The position numbers and the translations under genes are program-made. This document shows positions 1-13,543 of a DNA stretch of 64,000 nt, piece after piece. The notes under the pieces are model-generated. The model was given only the letters and a program-made list of their open reading frames with translations, was not told where the DNA came from and did no database searches. The stretch's first letter is position 1; the number at the start of each line of letters is the position of its first letter. The stretch is from the NCBI RefSeq assembly GCF_964204865.1, contig NC_135263.1, forward strand, positions 12,507,426-12,571,425. Direction: 5' to 3'. This DNA comes from Styela clava (Eukaryota > Chordata > Ascidiacea > Stolidobranchia > Styelidae).

Positions 1-2454
1 CCTCGTTACCCATTTCTATATCAAATCAGTAGTCACCTCTAGCAGGTAGTGCGATGCATAAAAGACACAATTTAATCATATCGGTAAAATTCGCTCTAAT
101 CCAATTTCGTGAACAATAACTGGTATTTGAACAATTGTTACCGCTACGAATTGTTGTAACAGATGTTTAAAAAGATACTTACTCCACCGCTACGGGTCGA
201 GTATCGCTTTCAAAAATTAATACACAGGGTTACAAGACGATGTTTTTGGAGTGGTATTCAACGAGTGACAGCGACGCCTGTTCAGAGCAATTGATACAGA
301 GATCGCTCAGTCTCAATAGAATGCCCAAACCACGAGCGCACAGAAGTCAGGAATCTTTTGAGTCATATTGTATTTTATATGCAGACGGTTTTGGGGAGGC
401 AGTTTAGCCAACATTTTTTTATTTCATAATATTATAAAATTATAACTACAGATCAGTATAGCCTGTGCGTACATCAATCTAATTATCAGGATTATTCAGT
501 CTTAGAAAATAGGTTAAATAAAATCTACTGAAGCGTGGTCGTTTGTGGTAAAAAGTATTGATGTAAACTTTTTAATGCCCGAAATTGTGTTTGGTTACGG
601 CTTATTAAGTCATAACAAACTTAGTTCTCAAAATATATCTAAAGTTGAAGTAAATGGATATCATCTGTATATATATATATATAAGAGTCCAATTGAAAGA
701 TATTTGATTTGGGAAGATTTAAATCTCAGTTCGATTCCAGAAGGAATGGGTTCGTAATCTAGAAAACGTTTAGTAATACCAATACAAAATACAGTAACCC
801 AATATCTAATAGATTTGCTATATAATATCATCTAACAACTATTCCAGCCCGAAATATCAACATCTTTTATGTTCCGCGTTTTAAAGGGGACTGATTGATA
901 GTGCCAATTTCTACTATATATCTACTGTAATATATTTGTGAGTAAGTGTAGTAATAAATTCTGAATACGTATCCAATTATTTCCAAATTTATTCCAAAAT
1001 ATATACAAAGTTGTATACGATCTACATATGAGAGAGAATCCGATTTGGTGTTTTAAATAGTTCAATTCCAGAAAAAATGGGTCTAAAACTCAGGCTTCAT
1101 TGTAATATATTTGTAAGTGTAGATATATATAATTAATAATTCGCAAAGCAGGTGTATTATAGCTAGCCACTTATTGGAACCATTACTATCACGAATGAGT
1201 TACGACCGAAATGACAATAGGTTGTGCTCGCGTAACCTGGCAACGATTGTGTGGAACAAAGTAAATACATTCTCTGTGTACACACAGATCGAGGGATAAC
1301 GTCTAATTTTTTTCGTGAGCCACGCGGCATAAGTAATATATACAAATGTTTCTATGTGTATGCAATGATTGTTACTATTATATATAAATGATACAGTGAG
1401 ACCATAAAATCCCCAAAATTACCTCGCATATAAAAGCAGTTAACCGTTTGAGTTTTAGGTGCACACTGCAATGACAATGTCATTACGTCTCGACTTGTTT
1501 AATTGTATATAATATACCGTTTCGTATTACGTCAATTTGCAATACATCTGTCTATTGGTAAATCCTAAGAAAAAAATTAGGAATTTGATGTTGGTCGCTA
1601 TATATTATTTCGATCGAAGTGGCATAGTTGAAGCAGATTATATTGCGTATTTTGAACGCGCGCGCAACAGCCAGATTTGTCAGTAACAATTCTGTGCCAA
1701 TTCTGACTAACCTAATAGTTTTTTAGGGGCTAAGCCAACCTTACTTACATTTTTTATGACTTACAAAAAGCTGAGGTTGCCGGGAGAGCTCAGTTAAAAG
1801 TAACAGGCGCCGCAAGTTCCTAAGATGCATGTTGCAGACGTAGGCAAAACTCGAAACAATGGTCTCCATGAGAGAAAATATTATGACGAGAGATTGATGA
1901 TTTTCGTATATCTAACGCGATTTATATTTATTAAAGGAGAGACGCACAAAACACTACCATTATCAGAACATTGGCGATCTTTTGTATGATGTGATTACAA
2001 ATGCCACGCTCGACTCTATGCTCCAGCACGAAAACCTGACTACACTTTAATGATCTTCGCACGCATAGTGGACATGGATGTTATTTCAATAGTCCGACTT
2101 CGAGTGACTGTACATGAAATCTGAAATACTCGTCAAACTAATACTAATAGAACACCCACGTGAACTTACCACGTGAAGTGTCATTATACCTCCCTCAGCT
2201 ATAATGTAATTTCAAACGGGAATGTGAGAATATCTTATTTCCAACACAAAATGCCGTTCGTTGATCGGAATTAAACACAAGACCCCGCATAACTTTTCAT
2301 TTATTAAAAATAATCACATTAGGCTAGACATAATATATTGAGGTAGTTTTCGGTTATGCAGCACGATCATTTAATTATGATGAGGCGGTGTATGTATTGA
2401 AAATTCATTTATGAATATACAGCAAAATTAAAAAAAAACTTTACAACTGTACAC
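1..2454. other. Upstream region, no gene recognised
   Basis: AT-rich sequence with only short open frames, none resembling a known protein and none with convincing splice signals. A short (AT)n run lies near 669-683. The last few hundred bases are probably the promoter and 5' leader of the TEX26-like gene. An ATATACAG acceptor-like site lies about 30 bases before its ATG. I see nothing else to name here. Confidence 0.5.
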
Positions 2455-5400
2455 ATGCCTGGAGTACCTGAAACAGCTTGGGGCGTTTGGGGCGAGCCCG
2501 AACCCATAAAGGCATGGGAATATGGCGCCCCAAAGGTAAGTAACTTGTACTATCAATTGACATTGATGGCTTATTTACTTCAAAAAATGCGTTACTTGTA
2601 ACAACATATTCGAATTATGAATTGGCGTTTCTTGTAATTAAAAAAAATATTTCGGATGGGATTTGTCCATTGTTTATTCTACGACATTCAGTATCGAAGA
2701 TTATTTCGTTTTGCGTGGTTTAAAATTTGGAACAAATCCCACCAGTTTTATCTCTTTTTTTGTGGTTTTATTTTTTCAACTCGTATCGCTGAGATTATTC
2801 AGTTTGTTAAAACATGATTGACATTTAAGTCTGTGACGTCACAATGGGTGAACAATATCACAAATTTCAATTTCAGCTCCACGGAGAAACTGGAGGAAAC
2901 GTACAGCCTCAGTTTTCAGATACCCTCAAGTGGTTTTACAAACGTACAGTAAACCCGAAGGATAAAGAGCATTGTCTTCGACTTTTGGCTCAAATCGAAC
3001 TGAAGGGAGAAGAGGTCAATAAAGCCAAAGCGAGCTTTCAGCCAACCTGCGGATCTGCAACAGGCGGTGAGCGGGTGACTTCAAAAAGACCATCATCTGC
3101 AAAAGTGCCAGCAAATAGAGTAGGCTTTGCGACCCACGTTGGCCGACCCAAGTCAGCATTTCAAGAAAAGAAATCACTTAGGGAATTTTCTAAAACTGAT
3201 GAGGAACCAAATTTAAAAAACGACCTAAAGGAAAAATCAAGTTATCAGAAACAAAAGGAATCGATCCATAGATTATCACGACCAAAGACAACAAATTTAG
3301 CAAATAATCAGCAACATAGTGACCATAGACCAAAATCTGCCATGGCAGCTATCGGTGAGATACTTTCTACATGTATAAACCAAAATGTTAATTATGCCTA
3401 TTTCGAACGACTCCTATAATTTATATCACTGGAACAGATTTTGAAAAATATATTATAACTGTGGCTATGTTCAAAGACTTCTATATAAATGATTAAATTC
3501 TTTGTTTAATCCACCTGTCAGTTTTAGAATCGAAATGCTGAGTTTTTAATACTGACAGGTTGAAAATACTAGACAGTTACGAACTAAATATGTTAAACAT
3601 TTGAATTAATATACTAAATACTACTCGATATAATAAATTTACAGGTGGAAAAAGATATGACCATCCATATTTGACCACACACGAGAGAGAATTCCCCGGA
3701 TATTCCAGTGGCCTGTGCGCCGAGGCCAAACGTCCTATGTCCAGCAAGGGATTCACAGCACCATATGAGTTATCTGGTCCAATTGGTGGCACAACTTGCA
3801 CCCAAGAATTTGGATGGAAAAAAGCCACGAAAAATGAACCTATACGTTCTGGGACTTCCTCTGGCAATAGACGAAACAATCCGCATCCCCACGAGGTCAG
3901 TAATAAATTTTGTTACATACATTTAGAGCTGGATTCGCAAAACCTGCCTTCTTGTGTGTGCCAACAATATTGGATTGAAAGTGATTACTGATTGCAAAAT
4001 TTACTGTTCCTTATTTGATGATGAACCGACCAACCAAAAACAATCTCCGAGTAATCTGGTACGTTTATGTCAGTCATCATAAGTCAACTGCCATCTACGT
4101 GTCGTGATTTTCTGCTTGCTTTAATTGATTCGTCACTAACCATCAAGCATGGTGCCGAAATTCCGATTTCTTTGCTATCTTGGCCGCCATTTATAATTTA
4201 CTTAAAAATTATCACGATGACGTGGTGCGATCTGGTTTTTCAATTCTGAACTGCTATCGACCTCTCATACTTCAAGACATTATCGCCGTTCCGCGTCTAC
4301 TTGTCCTATCAGTCAGAGATTTGTGATGATTGAAACAGAATTTGAGTTGCTGAATATCATTGAATGAGATTTGTTTAGTCATTGTCTCTAATGAGCAGTT
4401 AAAATGAAATAAAAAAAAACATGCAACCAAACTTACTTTTCTGATGAATCTCAACACCATGTTCTCCATTGATTCTTTGTCTGCTTTATCGAGTTAACAT
4501 AGAATGACTACGCTAATACGCATAATGCCTGATCTGCACCCACAAGGGGTGTGGCGGAAAGGGTCACTGCAACAGTCCTACTACAAATACAACGAGTGAA
4601 CTCTGTGCAATAATCTTTCCTTTTATAAGGCACGCAAGATGCAGTTTTAATTACATTCTCGCACCAACGAGCGAAATAGAACGTTCTAATCCATTCAAAC
4701 AAAAGAAGAACGTCTGTGATGACGATTAACGCGCCGACGTCGAGTACAAATCCGGTACTTAAAACGAACGTATACTAATCGCTCTAAACCGCAGAGTGAC
4801 ACATATGCATAAACCTCGCCATGGTACCATATATCAATCAAACACCGCCATTACTAGTGCGATTTATTATGTGTGAATGTCACATATGCTGGCTTTTGCA
4901 CGAATAACTCAACGGGTACTTCAGGCCAACAAATCACAATGGGCGCATATGATGTTTTCTGCGACGCCGATGCCAGACGCATGGGTACTCCCGTAGTGTA
5001 CACCAGGTTAGGCCATAATATTATTCCGATTTTTCTTATTTTAGGCATATTACGCGTTCGGGGTCTGTCTGTGTTAGCCAAGTGGATATACCTTCTGTCC
5101 ATAGGCTTTCGTCCCTTTACACAACTTGATATAAAGTAGGTGAACAAAATTAGTTACCTCCATATTGGTACACACACTTCTGGAGCGCCGACACATGCAC
5201 GTACATAAGATCCGTGAAATAAGAATTGGTGTTAATATGGTTATATTAACATTTTGAAATGATCTGTGTGATTTAAATCTGGATTATCACAAATTGACCG
5301 CTCTGGGTGGGAAGGCATTACAAACAGAATAATTCGTATTTCCAAAAAAAGCTGGTGTATGCTAATACGCAACTTTTTAGCCTATAGGCTATTTTTTCAA

Positions 5401-8400
5401 GCTCAAAATAGCGGTAACTTATAGTAATGATGTACATTCAACAATGTACATTTAAGAGCAATTTCTCGAAATCATAATATTCTACATACCTTTAATTCGT
5501 TTCTGAATTCAGTTCGTTGTATGAATTAAACGTTGAATTCTCCTCAAATAAGGCTGCAGTTAGAACAAACATTGCAACATGAGCAGGCGCACCTGTGAAT
5601 AGTTGAGACTTGCATGCGACGGCAAGCTATGAAAGTTGGTGCAGTTCCCAACTTTCCCGCGTTTTCCATTTTGCATTGCAGAGCTCAAATGTGTCTTATA
5701 ATTATTACATGTACCTTGGTTGCCAGATTACGCAGCACTTAATCTCTCTAAGTTTCACTATATCTTCTTCTCTTATCTACAAAAGATTCTTAACTTAGGA
5801 GAAGGTGTCTAAAATGACTCAAGTGCTTATTATTCCATTCGAACCAAAACCGAGAAGACGATAACCCGGCTTCACCAATAAACATTCACTCTACTTAGAA
5901 TCATTCTACCACTAAGAGACGGTGCCGTGGTTATCGATCTGAGTAGTCATACCTATTTTAACCAAAAACGTATCATTGGATTTTATTTTACTACAAGCTT
6001 TGAATATAGCTCCTGAGATCGCATACCAAAGCAGAATCCCATCCAATCCAAACAAGGTTTGTGGTGCGGAACATCATAGAATAAGCTCAGTTTAAACGGA
6101 AATTGACATACGAGCGTAGAAATGATGGTGCTTGCCAAAATCATAATTTTCGCTCATATTAATTGATATATATATATCCCATAAATTTACAGGATGATTT
6201 TATTCTCTCACATTATATATATTATTATATTATACTGTATATATATATATATCAATTCTTATATTTTTTAGTCATTTATGGTATGGAAACTGCCGAACAA
6301 GCAATCTGCCAAAGGAATGATAACCGCTACGGCACCACATTTGCAATACCGAGAGCTGACTAATGAAGTTTTAGATCAGATTTTGAGAGACCAGCACAAA
6401 TCAACATATCAATGCGACTACTTAGGAATTCCACAAGGTACTTAATAATTTTTGAAAAGCTGTTCCTTAATGCCATAAAGTTTCATTGTAGCTTTGTAAT
6501 AATTTAAATATTCATTATCTCTCACTCCCGACATGTCGTATAAGTCACAGGTGTCGCTAGCAGGTTTTACGAGTTTTCGCAATTATTCCATCCGCACATT
6601 GTTGTTGAGCATGGCATGTAGGCTAATGACTTTTCTCATCATGGATGCTTGTATTCATGATTAACAAGAGTGCAATGCTAAAATATATGGATACGAAGAT
6701 CAAAAAGTTAATCGCATCTCGACAGTAGCGATATCCTATGCCCTATGCCCATGCGATCTAGACAGGTATATATCTGTTATTGTGTCCAATAATACAATAA
6801 TTACATGGTCAAAAAAGCTGACCGGGAAACAAAGCAAAAATTGATTTGGTAACGTTAGGTAACAAAATGCACGGGGTTAATTACGTGGTTCTGTATCGAT
6901 AAGTTCTTGCCTGCGCACTCCGATGTAAGTTGATATTAGTTCTGTGCTGGAGACGAAAAGCAACGGAATTTGGTTGAATTATGTTAAACAGCGAAGAGCT
7001 GGTAATACATGTTTTGAGTAATACGTGGTAAGCTGCTAAACGTTTCCAGGTAGCCCACGACGCAGACCTAACTTTTAGTGGCAAGGGATTGTTCAGTTCC
7101 CGCCTGGCAACGGCATTCGTGAAAAGTATGGCTTACTAAGCCCTGGGCCTAATATTTATAATGACCACAACTTGCAACAGCATCGCAACAACTCAGTTTG
7201 ATGCATCGGTGTCAACCAGAAACCCCTTTGGCTCTTCTTGGTTTGATTGTGTCTTTTGGAGACGACTATTTCCCGAATCTGCGAATTTCTCTACAAATTT
7301 TCTCAACAATACCAGTTTCAATTGCAAGCTGTGAACGGTCTTTCAACAAATTGAAACTCATTTTGTCGTATTCGCGTGCATCAATGGTACAGGATCGTCT
7401 CGGTGATGTTCTAATTCAGGCGTCGGCAAATTTTTGTCGTTCGTGGGCGAAAATTAAAGGTTGCAAGTCATTGGCGGGCCCCATATATTTTTAGAAAGTT
7501 AAAAACCGAGGGAATGGTCAATGAATCACATTTTTTCACACAGATTTCAGTTAAATTTCAAGCAGCGCGCGAAGACTGATCATTTTCTGCGCCATTAAAG
7601 CGTTTGCACTCAGCATCAACTTTTTTACGTTCTGTTGCCATTGGTCTATTTATAATCAATTTAAACAAGTGATTGTGAATTATATACTTGCCAGATTATA
7701 ATATAATTTAGTGTCTCAAAACAAATTCTGTTACGTAAAGAATATAAGCGTCGCGGGCCGGATTATATTGTTATTTTGATGACGTGTTTAACCAGTTTGC
7801 GACAGTGAAATCAAGAAAAATAAATTTATTGTAGACTATGTAAATCATCTTTGACAGTAACTGAGTGGGGCATTATGGACATATGCTATATTTTGTATAG
7901 CTTTGCTTCTTCTTTAAATACAATGTTCCATTAAAATTTGAATTGTTTTTACATATACAATTAAATGTAATAGAAAATATGATTAAACGTGGAGGTTGGG
8001 GCGCCAATTATATAGTTTGCCCCGTGCGCGAAATATTCTGGCTACGCCTCTGACTTGGCGGCCCAATTTAAATTTCGGGTAAGATATGGAGTCACATAGG
8101 GCTTAGGGGAAATTAGTACAATGAAAGTTATGGCATTCTAACGTTTTCTTGCATCTTTGAGTGCTGAAAACTAGGATCGATTGCGTAGAAAAGACCGAGA
8201 CCCCCACGCTTCTGATCATGTTTATAAATACATAATATTAAATCACCACTTATATTGCGCAAATACGATAGGCCTATATACATTTGTATGTATATGTTTA
8301 TTGTATGTCAGGATACCACGTCAAAACTGCCATAGATGCCCCAGCAGACTGGAGAGCAAAGGTACGGCGTCCTCTGGACACGACCGTACGATACTCTTAC

Positions 8401-9268
8401 ATGCGCCCGCAGCAGCATGTTGAACTTGTTGGAAACACAACAAGATACGGATGCAACAAGAAAAAGGGAGTGGCTGCATTGGGAGCAGGTAAGTGTTACA
8501 GATGCTTGACTTTCTGTGAGAATTTTTTTTTTCTTGTATTCGATATCCGACCCTTGATCGGCAAAAGTTCTGTCAACAATCTCAAGCCATGTGAATAAAT
8601 CACTTCTCATAACAATCGAATATTTTTGGTGCTAAAATCCACACTCGTCTACTGATTGACTTGAGTAGGTTCGTTGATAATTTATATGTATTCTAGTTCC
8701 AACTGTAACATCAAATCATGTCAAAAACCAAGAAGTGATTAAGGGAAAGACGACCTATGACACAGAATTTCGCAACAGATACAGTCAACCTGATCTAGAA
8801 AAACTTCTCAATAATCAGACTAACAAGAAAGTAATGGATCAGTTTCTACGTTACGCAAGGACCGGTAAGTGACAACAGTATAATCCTATCATTATATTCA
8901 ATCAAAAATTATCCGATGTATTAAGCTATAATTTATATTTCAAATTTTTATCACACTGGAGTAATTGTATAAATAAAATAAGTCGCCTTCACAATAAGAA
9001 TCGTGACAAGGTATCTCGTAGAATTTTGATATACTGTGCTCCTGATTTTATAATCAATTATCGTATTTTATCATCCTTCATGCTGATTATGTAGTCGAAA
9101 TAAAATTATGCTTATGAAACGTTAAAACTCTGACACCGTTGTTATATTTCCAAAGATGCTGCGAAAACAACCATGACTCGCGGAAGTAGACCGGGAAGTA
9201 CAAGTTCACAAACTGGACCAAAGTGGCTCCCCAAGTGGGAAGGACCTCACCATCATGAACACCAGTGA
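2455..9268 (+). CDS. TEX26: TEX26-like protein, seven coding exons, 477 aa
   Basis: Coding exons are 2455-2535, 2877-3354, 3645-3895, 6272-6437, 8312-8488, 8697-8864 and 9156-9268. All junctions are GT-AG and in phase, and the frame ends at TGA 9266-9268. Residues from about 240 on match vertebrate testis-expressed protein 26: a YELSGPI block, SFMVWKLP after exon 3, then RYGC, a VPTV block, VKNQE and TTYDTEFRNRY near residues 385-415. TEX26 is a poorly understood testis protein, so a role in sperm or cilia is inference. The vertebrate protein is about 290 residues; this one has an N-terminal extension with four basic RP(S/K)(S/T)(A/T) motifs near residues 98, 117, 162 and 178. Exon 1 (27 codons) is rich in Trp, Gly and Pro. 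Introns 3 and 4 carry transposon-derived repeats. The ATG is the first in frame; its only support is the phase match to exon 2. Exons 3-7 are secure, exon 1 less so. Confidence 0.8.
4986..5086 (+). repeat. Dispersed repeat, copy 1 (intron of TEX26-like gene)
   Basis: This segment begins near CTCCCGTAGTGTACACCAGG, runs through a block ATTCCGATTTTTCTT and ends near TTAGCCAAGTGG. A second diverged copy lies at 39011-39095 on the same strand. Both sit in noncoding DNA. The CTCCCG(T/A)AGTAT-like edge also recalls the ends of the small palindromic element at 29696-29805, so a MITE origin is likely. The boundaries are approximate. Confidence 0.5.
6800..8052 (+). mobile_element. hAT transposon relic, copy 1 (right end intact, left truncated)
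   Basis: The right end reads back as CAGAGGCGTAGCCAGAATAT, the same terminal sequence that opens the element at 61596. The internal part from about 6800 matches the reverse complement of that second copy, including the ATTACATGG and GTAACGTTAGGTAACAAAATG blocks. Copy 2 continues beyond the left end here, so this copy is truncated. A transposase remnant lies at 7198-7494. The whole element sits in intron 4 of the TEX26-like gene, in the same orientation. Confidence 0.75.
7198..7494 (+). pseudogene. hAT transposase C-terminal fragment
   Basis: The frame contains FPNLRISLQ and IPVSIASCERSFNKLKLILS, the conserved C-terminal dimerisation region of hAT transposases of the zinc-finger MYM/DUF4371-related type. 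The rest of the transposase is missing, so the fragment cannot be functional. After about residue 75 the frame leaves the family consensus. The same motif, more damaged, lies on the opposite strand at 62059-62307. Confidence 0.75.
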
Positions 9269-9288
9269 TTTCTATATTTATTTTCATC

Positions 9289-9294
9289 AATAAA
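9289..9294 (+). promoter_or_regulatory. Polyadenylation signal of TEX26-like gene
   Basis: An AATAAA hexamer starts 21 bases after the TGA stop, which implies a very short 3' UTR. It is the first such hexamer downstream of the stop. Confidence 0.6.
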
Positions 9295-10178
9295 TGTAAC
9301 GAATTAAATGTACGCACAAGTTCCACGTAATAATCATACTCGTACTTGGACGCTTTTGACCAAGTAGAAGTGTAGGCAATCTCACCCATTTTACTGACTT
9401 TATAAAATCCCAAAAAATCCACTTCCATTTGTCCAGCCTGCATTAGCCATTGTCTAAATATACAACTTGCTACTAGTCACCAGCTCTACGATACGCCCAT
9501 CCATCAAACAACACATTCGGTACATGGAGACGGCACGCAAACCAAAGACATCAGCTGTGACCGCCGAGCATATAGGACCCTGAACTTTACCAAGACCGAG
9601 AGGCTTCGCAGAACCGCACACGTCGAAACCGCCCAAGCTTGGTCTATCTACAGAAGGATGCTTTCCGCTTATGATAAAACAATCGCGAAATATTTTTGGC
9701 AACAAAACGGCTGCCCTCGGGATAGATCTATGTACTGGCTCACAAAAGAAGCACAAATGCAGCAAGCATTTACCGTAATTTATTTACTGCTTTATAACAT
9801 AATACTAACTCGTTTACCAGGTGGTTTAGAAAACTTTCTTTGTTGTAGAAAATTACTATTTATGCATGCTGCCACATGATATCTGTTGCAAATGCGCATA
9901 GACCACAATAGAATATACATGTATAGTGAACACATAAAATATATGCCTAAGAGATTATCTGAGTGTACGTAGTATTTCAATTCCATGAATGATCAAGTAG
10001 CTGCAGGTTCTAGTCTGGCTAGCAACAAATAGGTGATAGCTTCTTAACAGTCTCACAATTGAGAGTACATAATTCCAGAAATCGCACGATGAAACCCAAC
10101 AGACAAATCATTTCTTATAGCAACCCTGCAAACTGGGTAGGGCTGTCATATTGCTAGTGCCAGGTAAATATCTTGCTA
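9295..10178. other. Convergent intergenic spacer and MED7 3' UTR
   Basis: This lies between the 3' ends of two convergent genes. On the minus strand an AATAAA (9779-9784) sits about 395 bases past the MED7 stop and may be its polyadenylation signal. Open frames here are short and show no recognisable protein or splice context. Confidence 0.5.
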
Positions 10179-12400
10179 TCAGTCATTCATGTCATTGATA
10201 AAGCCGCTTAAAATTTTATCCTTTTTGAATATGTCCTTCACAATATCAGATGTTTCTGTGTCCATACTGTTTTTACCCTGGGCATTCTGAGATATTGATG
10301 TTGATAAATCAGTACTAGATAAATCAGTAAGCATGGAATCAACATTCATAGGTTCCTGAAAAAAAATTAAGGTAAATAAGGACGCGAACTGGGAGCTTGA
10401 GTATCTAGACAAGTTCAAAACTCAAATAGCATCATAATGTATGAAATCACAAAAGTTTGTATTTATTAAAATACAATTATTAAAAACTCAGAAACTTTGA
10501 AATACGATAATTATGGCAGAATAGTGAACTGAGAAATAGAATAGAAAATAATCAATATGAAATATTTCCTTACCTGGTTTCGCATTAGCTCAATGGCTTC
10601 AACTGCAGACTGATTCTGAATGAAATAAAAAACTGTTAACCGTATATGGGAAATTGTTGACCTTGAGCAAAATGCAACACTCCATTCATTGAAGTTTTTG
10701 AGAAATGGTCAAATGGGCGCATGAAAAAAAGACAAGTCGTGGCATGCGGCATTATATGAAACACCACATACCTCTGCTTGCATTGTCGCAAGTTGAGTAC
10801 TAGACTCTGACAATATATCACCAGCTTTTTCAATATGTTTCCATAACCTTTCGCCAACGTCTAGCATTTGTGCTTGTTGCATTTCCATCATAACTTTAAG
10901 AGTTTCGCGAGCTTGGTGAGGACTGTAATCAAAAAAGAAATAACTTAGTCATGTTACTGTAGTCAAATTTGTACAGTTTCTCATTACTAGTCTTATCACT
11001 ACTATGAATAACCAATAAGTTTGTGATGCAGATGCAATAACAAAAACAATATATGTAGTACCGAAATTCATTTATTAGGTGATGTATGTGTATAAAAAGC
11101 ATGTTCAAATCTTCTATCTTCTTATCGCGTGCTTCAGATTCTGTAGCACTAACAAGAACATCCAACAAATCTAAAAAATTGCAGAGTATAGAAACAGTGA
11201 GTTTCTTCAATTCCTTTCTTCTGTCATATACAGGTGGATGGAGCCGTTGAAGTCCCTGAAAACATAACTATAATGTTATTCCATATCTTGTTCAGATAGT
11301 CATTAAAATGTGTAGAGGCAAAGTTTGTGCAGAAATATCATTTAACCCTGAGAGTTGTAATATTGTAAGCCAGCAATATAACTTAAACAGGTGTTTCTCC
11401 AATACTGTGGACAACCAATGCACTTTCAAATTTCAAGAATAATGAGCAATTTTTCTAAATAATTTATCATATGAAATTATCAATTATTTTTTGTATGAAA
11501 ATGGCTCATATGGATTATCATTTTTTCCGTTGATGACACGCAAAAAAAAAGAAAATAAGTTACTAATGTGAAAATAAAATATAGGCTATATGATATAAAT
11601 ATAAGAACTACCTTTATTTCCAGGCAGTTTTTTGAGATGGAGCATCGAGATATTAGACCTGAAGAAAAAGCATGCCCCAACCATAAGAACTAGAGGTTTC
11701 AAATGTTGTCGCATGTTTAATATAGATAACACCATGATAATCGTATGAATATTAATTATGCTACTCCCGTATTCAGGTATTGAACTAGCTTTTCGAATAA
11801 TAAAAATTAGCACCTGCATTTCCAAAGGTCTGATGATCAGGTCATCTTGATGACATTGTTGTCCAAACATCATGTAAGAACCATCAGGCAGAGCTGGAGG
11901 CTTAGGAGCAATATCCCTCTGAACAGCCTCATCCGTATACTTGCTTATGAACTGAAATTTATGCATGAGGAATTATTTGCAATTTCAAAACTAAACAAGA
12001 TAGGAATAGGAGAATTCAAAAAATAAAATACATCCTCAGAGAGGAAAGTTGGCTCAATCATATGGTAAACCACAGCCTCTCGTCCGGTTACCGGTACCGC
12101 ACCAGTCCATGTCGGGTATATGTTTAGTTGGCCAGTTATTTGTTTGGGATGCATAGACTTATAGCTATATACAAAACAGGCTAAAATATTCTCAATGAGA
12201 ACTGGAGAACGGTCTATTTTGATGAAAAAAAACATAATAAAATTTTTATAATACAGTGTGAACTTTGCGCAATATAACATGATTTTATTTTACTTATTAA
12301 TGAAAACTTTACCGTATCTTACCATCTTGGGTGGCAAAGGAAATGAACTTTGGACTTGGACATCACTTGATCCACCGACAGTCTGCTGAGCCGCAGCCAT
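10179..12400 (-). CDS. MED7: Mediator complex subunit 7, six coding exons, 259 aa
   Basis: In transcription order the coding exons are 12400-12323, 11951-11814, 11255-11062, 10922-10772, 10615-10574 and 10355-10179. All junctions are GT-AG and the phases join without error. The protein carries the MED7 landmarks: FPLPPKM then [10 protein letters not shown](K)[74 protein letters not shown]7 pairs with MED21 in the Mediator middle module and links activators to RNA polymerase II. Human MED7 is 233 residues; the extra length is mostly the Ser/Thr- and Asp-rich tail after residue 190, which ends [10 protein letters not shown] where human MED7 ends in a similar IDEMNE block. A CTATTCAG acceptor-like site ends at 12408, seven bases before the ATG, which fits either a 5' UTR intron or spliced-leader addition. 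Confidence 0.95.
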
Positions 12401-13087
12401 TGTATTCCTGAATAGCAGGCGAATTATACCGGTACCAGGTTACAGTTCCGTTTTTATTGTACACCATGCGCATGAGAAAGACCGTAACGCTAGACCTGTA
12501 GGCCGTAAATATTTAGGTATAGAACAACATTCGAACGTCTTGAAGCCAAAATTCATTAGCATAGTTAGCATAGCATTTAAAGGCATGGCATTAGGTAATA
12601 CCTTATCGTGGCGTGGTAGTGAAGTCATGCCAGTGGCCGTGTCACATAATAGACAGTAGACACTAGTGGTTAATCCATAGTTTTTATAATGATAAGAATA
12701 AGATCATTTTGTAATTCCCAGAAAAACAAACACAAAATATAACAACTCACAGAAAATCGCTGGCGAAACCACTGATAAGATTCAAAACGCGCAGAAATAG
12801 GAATATGGTGAGCGCCAATAAATACTGAAATAAGTAAATGCCCATTCATATATTTTGATCCGTATTTCATTGCTGATGCTATGTCTTATTGATTCCTCAT
12901 GGACTTTCCCCGAGCATCGACTTTCTTGTTTACTTCGTGGCATTGGCCATTGGCCAATTAGCAAGATGCAAAAAGTGACGTGCAATGCTCCCGTTTCGCA
13001 TCCGCTCGGACACTTTTCTCACTCAGACAAGTTTTCAAGCGTGGTCGTAAACATTCCCTCATTTTCGCGTTTTCGAAATTTATTCTT

Positions 13088-13543
13088 ATGTGGGAAATTT
13101 TACCTTTAAAAACCCATGCAAGAATAAAGTGGATTTCTGGAAATGATTTGTGTGCCCTCTGTGGCAAAGAACCAGAATTTATATCACATTTATTTTTGAG
13201 ATGTGAATTCACTCAACATATATATGATTATATTTTTTCTGTTATTAGGAAAATTAGTAATTTAAGAGAAGACTATTTGACCTGCATTTTATTAGATTTT
13301 TCCCAAATGAACAGTGTATTTTTTTCAGATTTTCATGAAAACATTATAGTATTACTTATATCAATAACAAGATATAAGATCTGGTTAGAAAGAAATGCTG
13401 TTATATTTCAAAAAAAGATACCTAACGTTCAAACAGTCATAAAACAGATACAAACTTCAATAACATGTCGGAGAAATATAGAAAAAGTTCGAAAATTACC
13501 AAATTTCATAAAGGAATTAGAATTTTTAACCAACTGTCTGTGA
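13088..13543 (+). pseudogene. LINE reverse transcriptase, C-terminal zinc-knuckle fragment
   Basis: The frame includes DLCALCGKEPEFISHLFLRC, the Cys-Cys-His-Cys knuckle found after the reverse transcriptase domain in many LINE ORF2 proteins, followed by a Lys-rich tail and a stop at 13541-13543. No reverse transcriptase or endonuclease motifs remain. The open frame continues upstream into flanking DNA only by chance. Confidence 0.85.

Noticed and set aside
3512-3562. ACCTGTCAGT / ACTGACAGGT inverted repeat in an intron
   Set aside because: A 10-bp stem with a roughly 30-base loop is easily found by chance in AT-rich DNA and has no other support.
11945-12280. 111-codon minus-strand frame inside MED7
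   Set aside because: Falls in the first MED7 intron; skipping it gives the conserved [14 protein letters not shown] junction.
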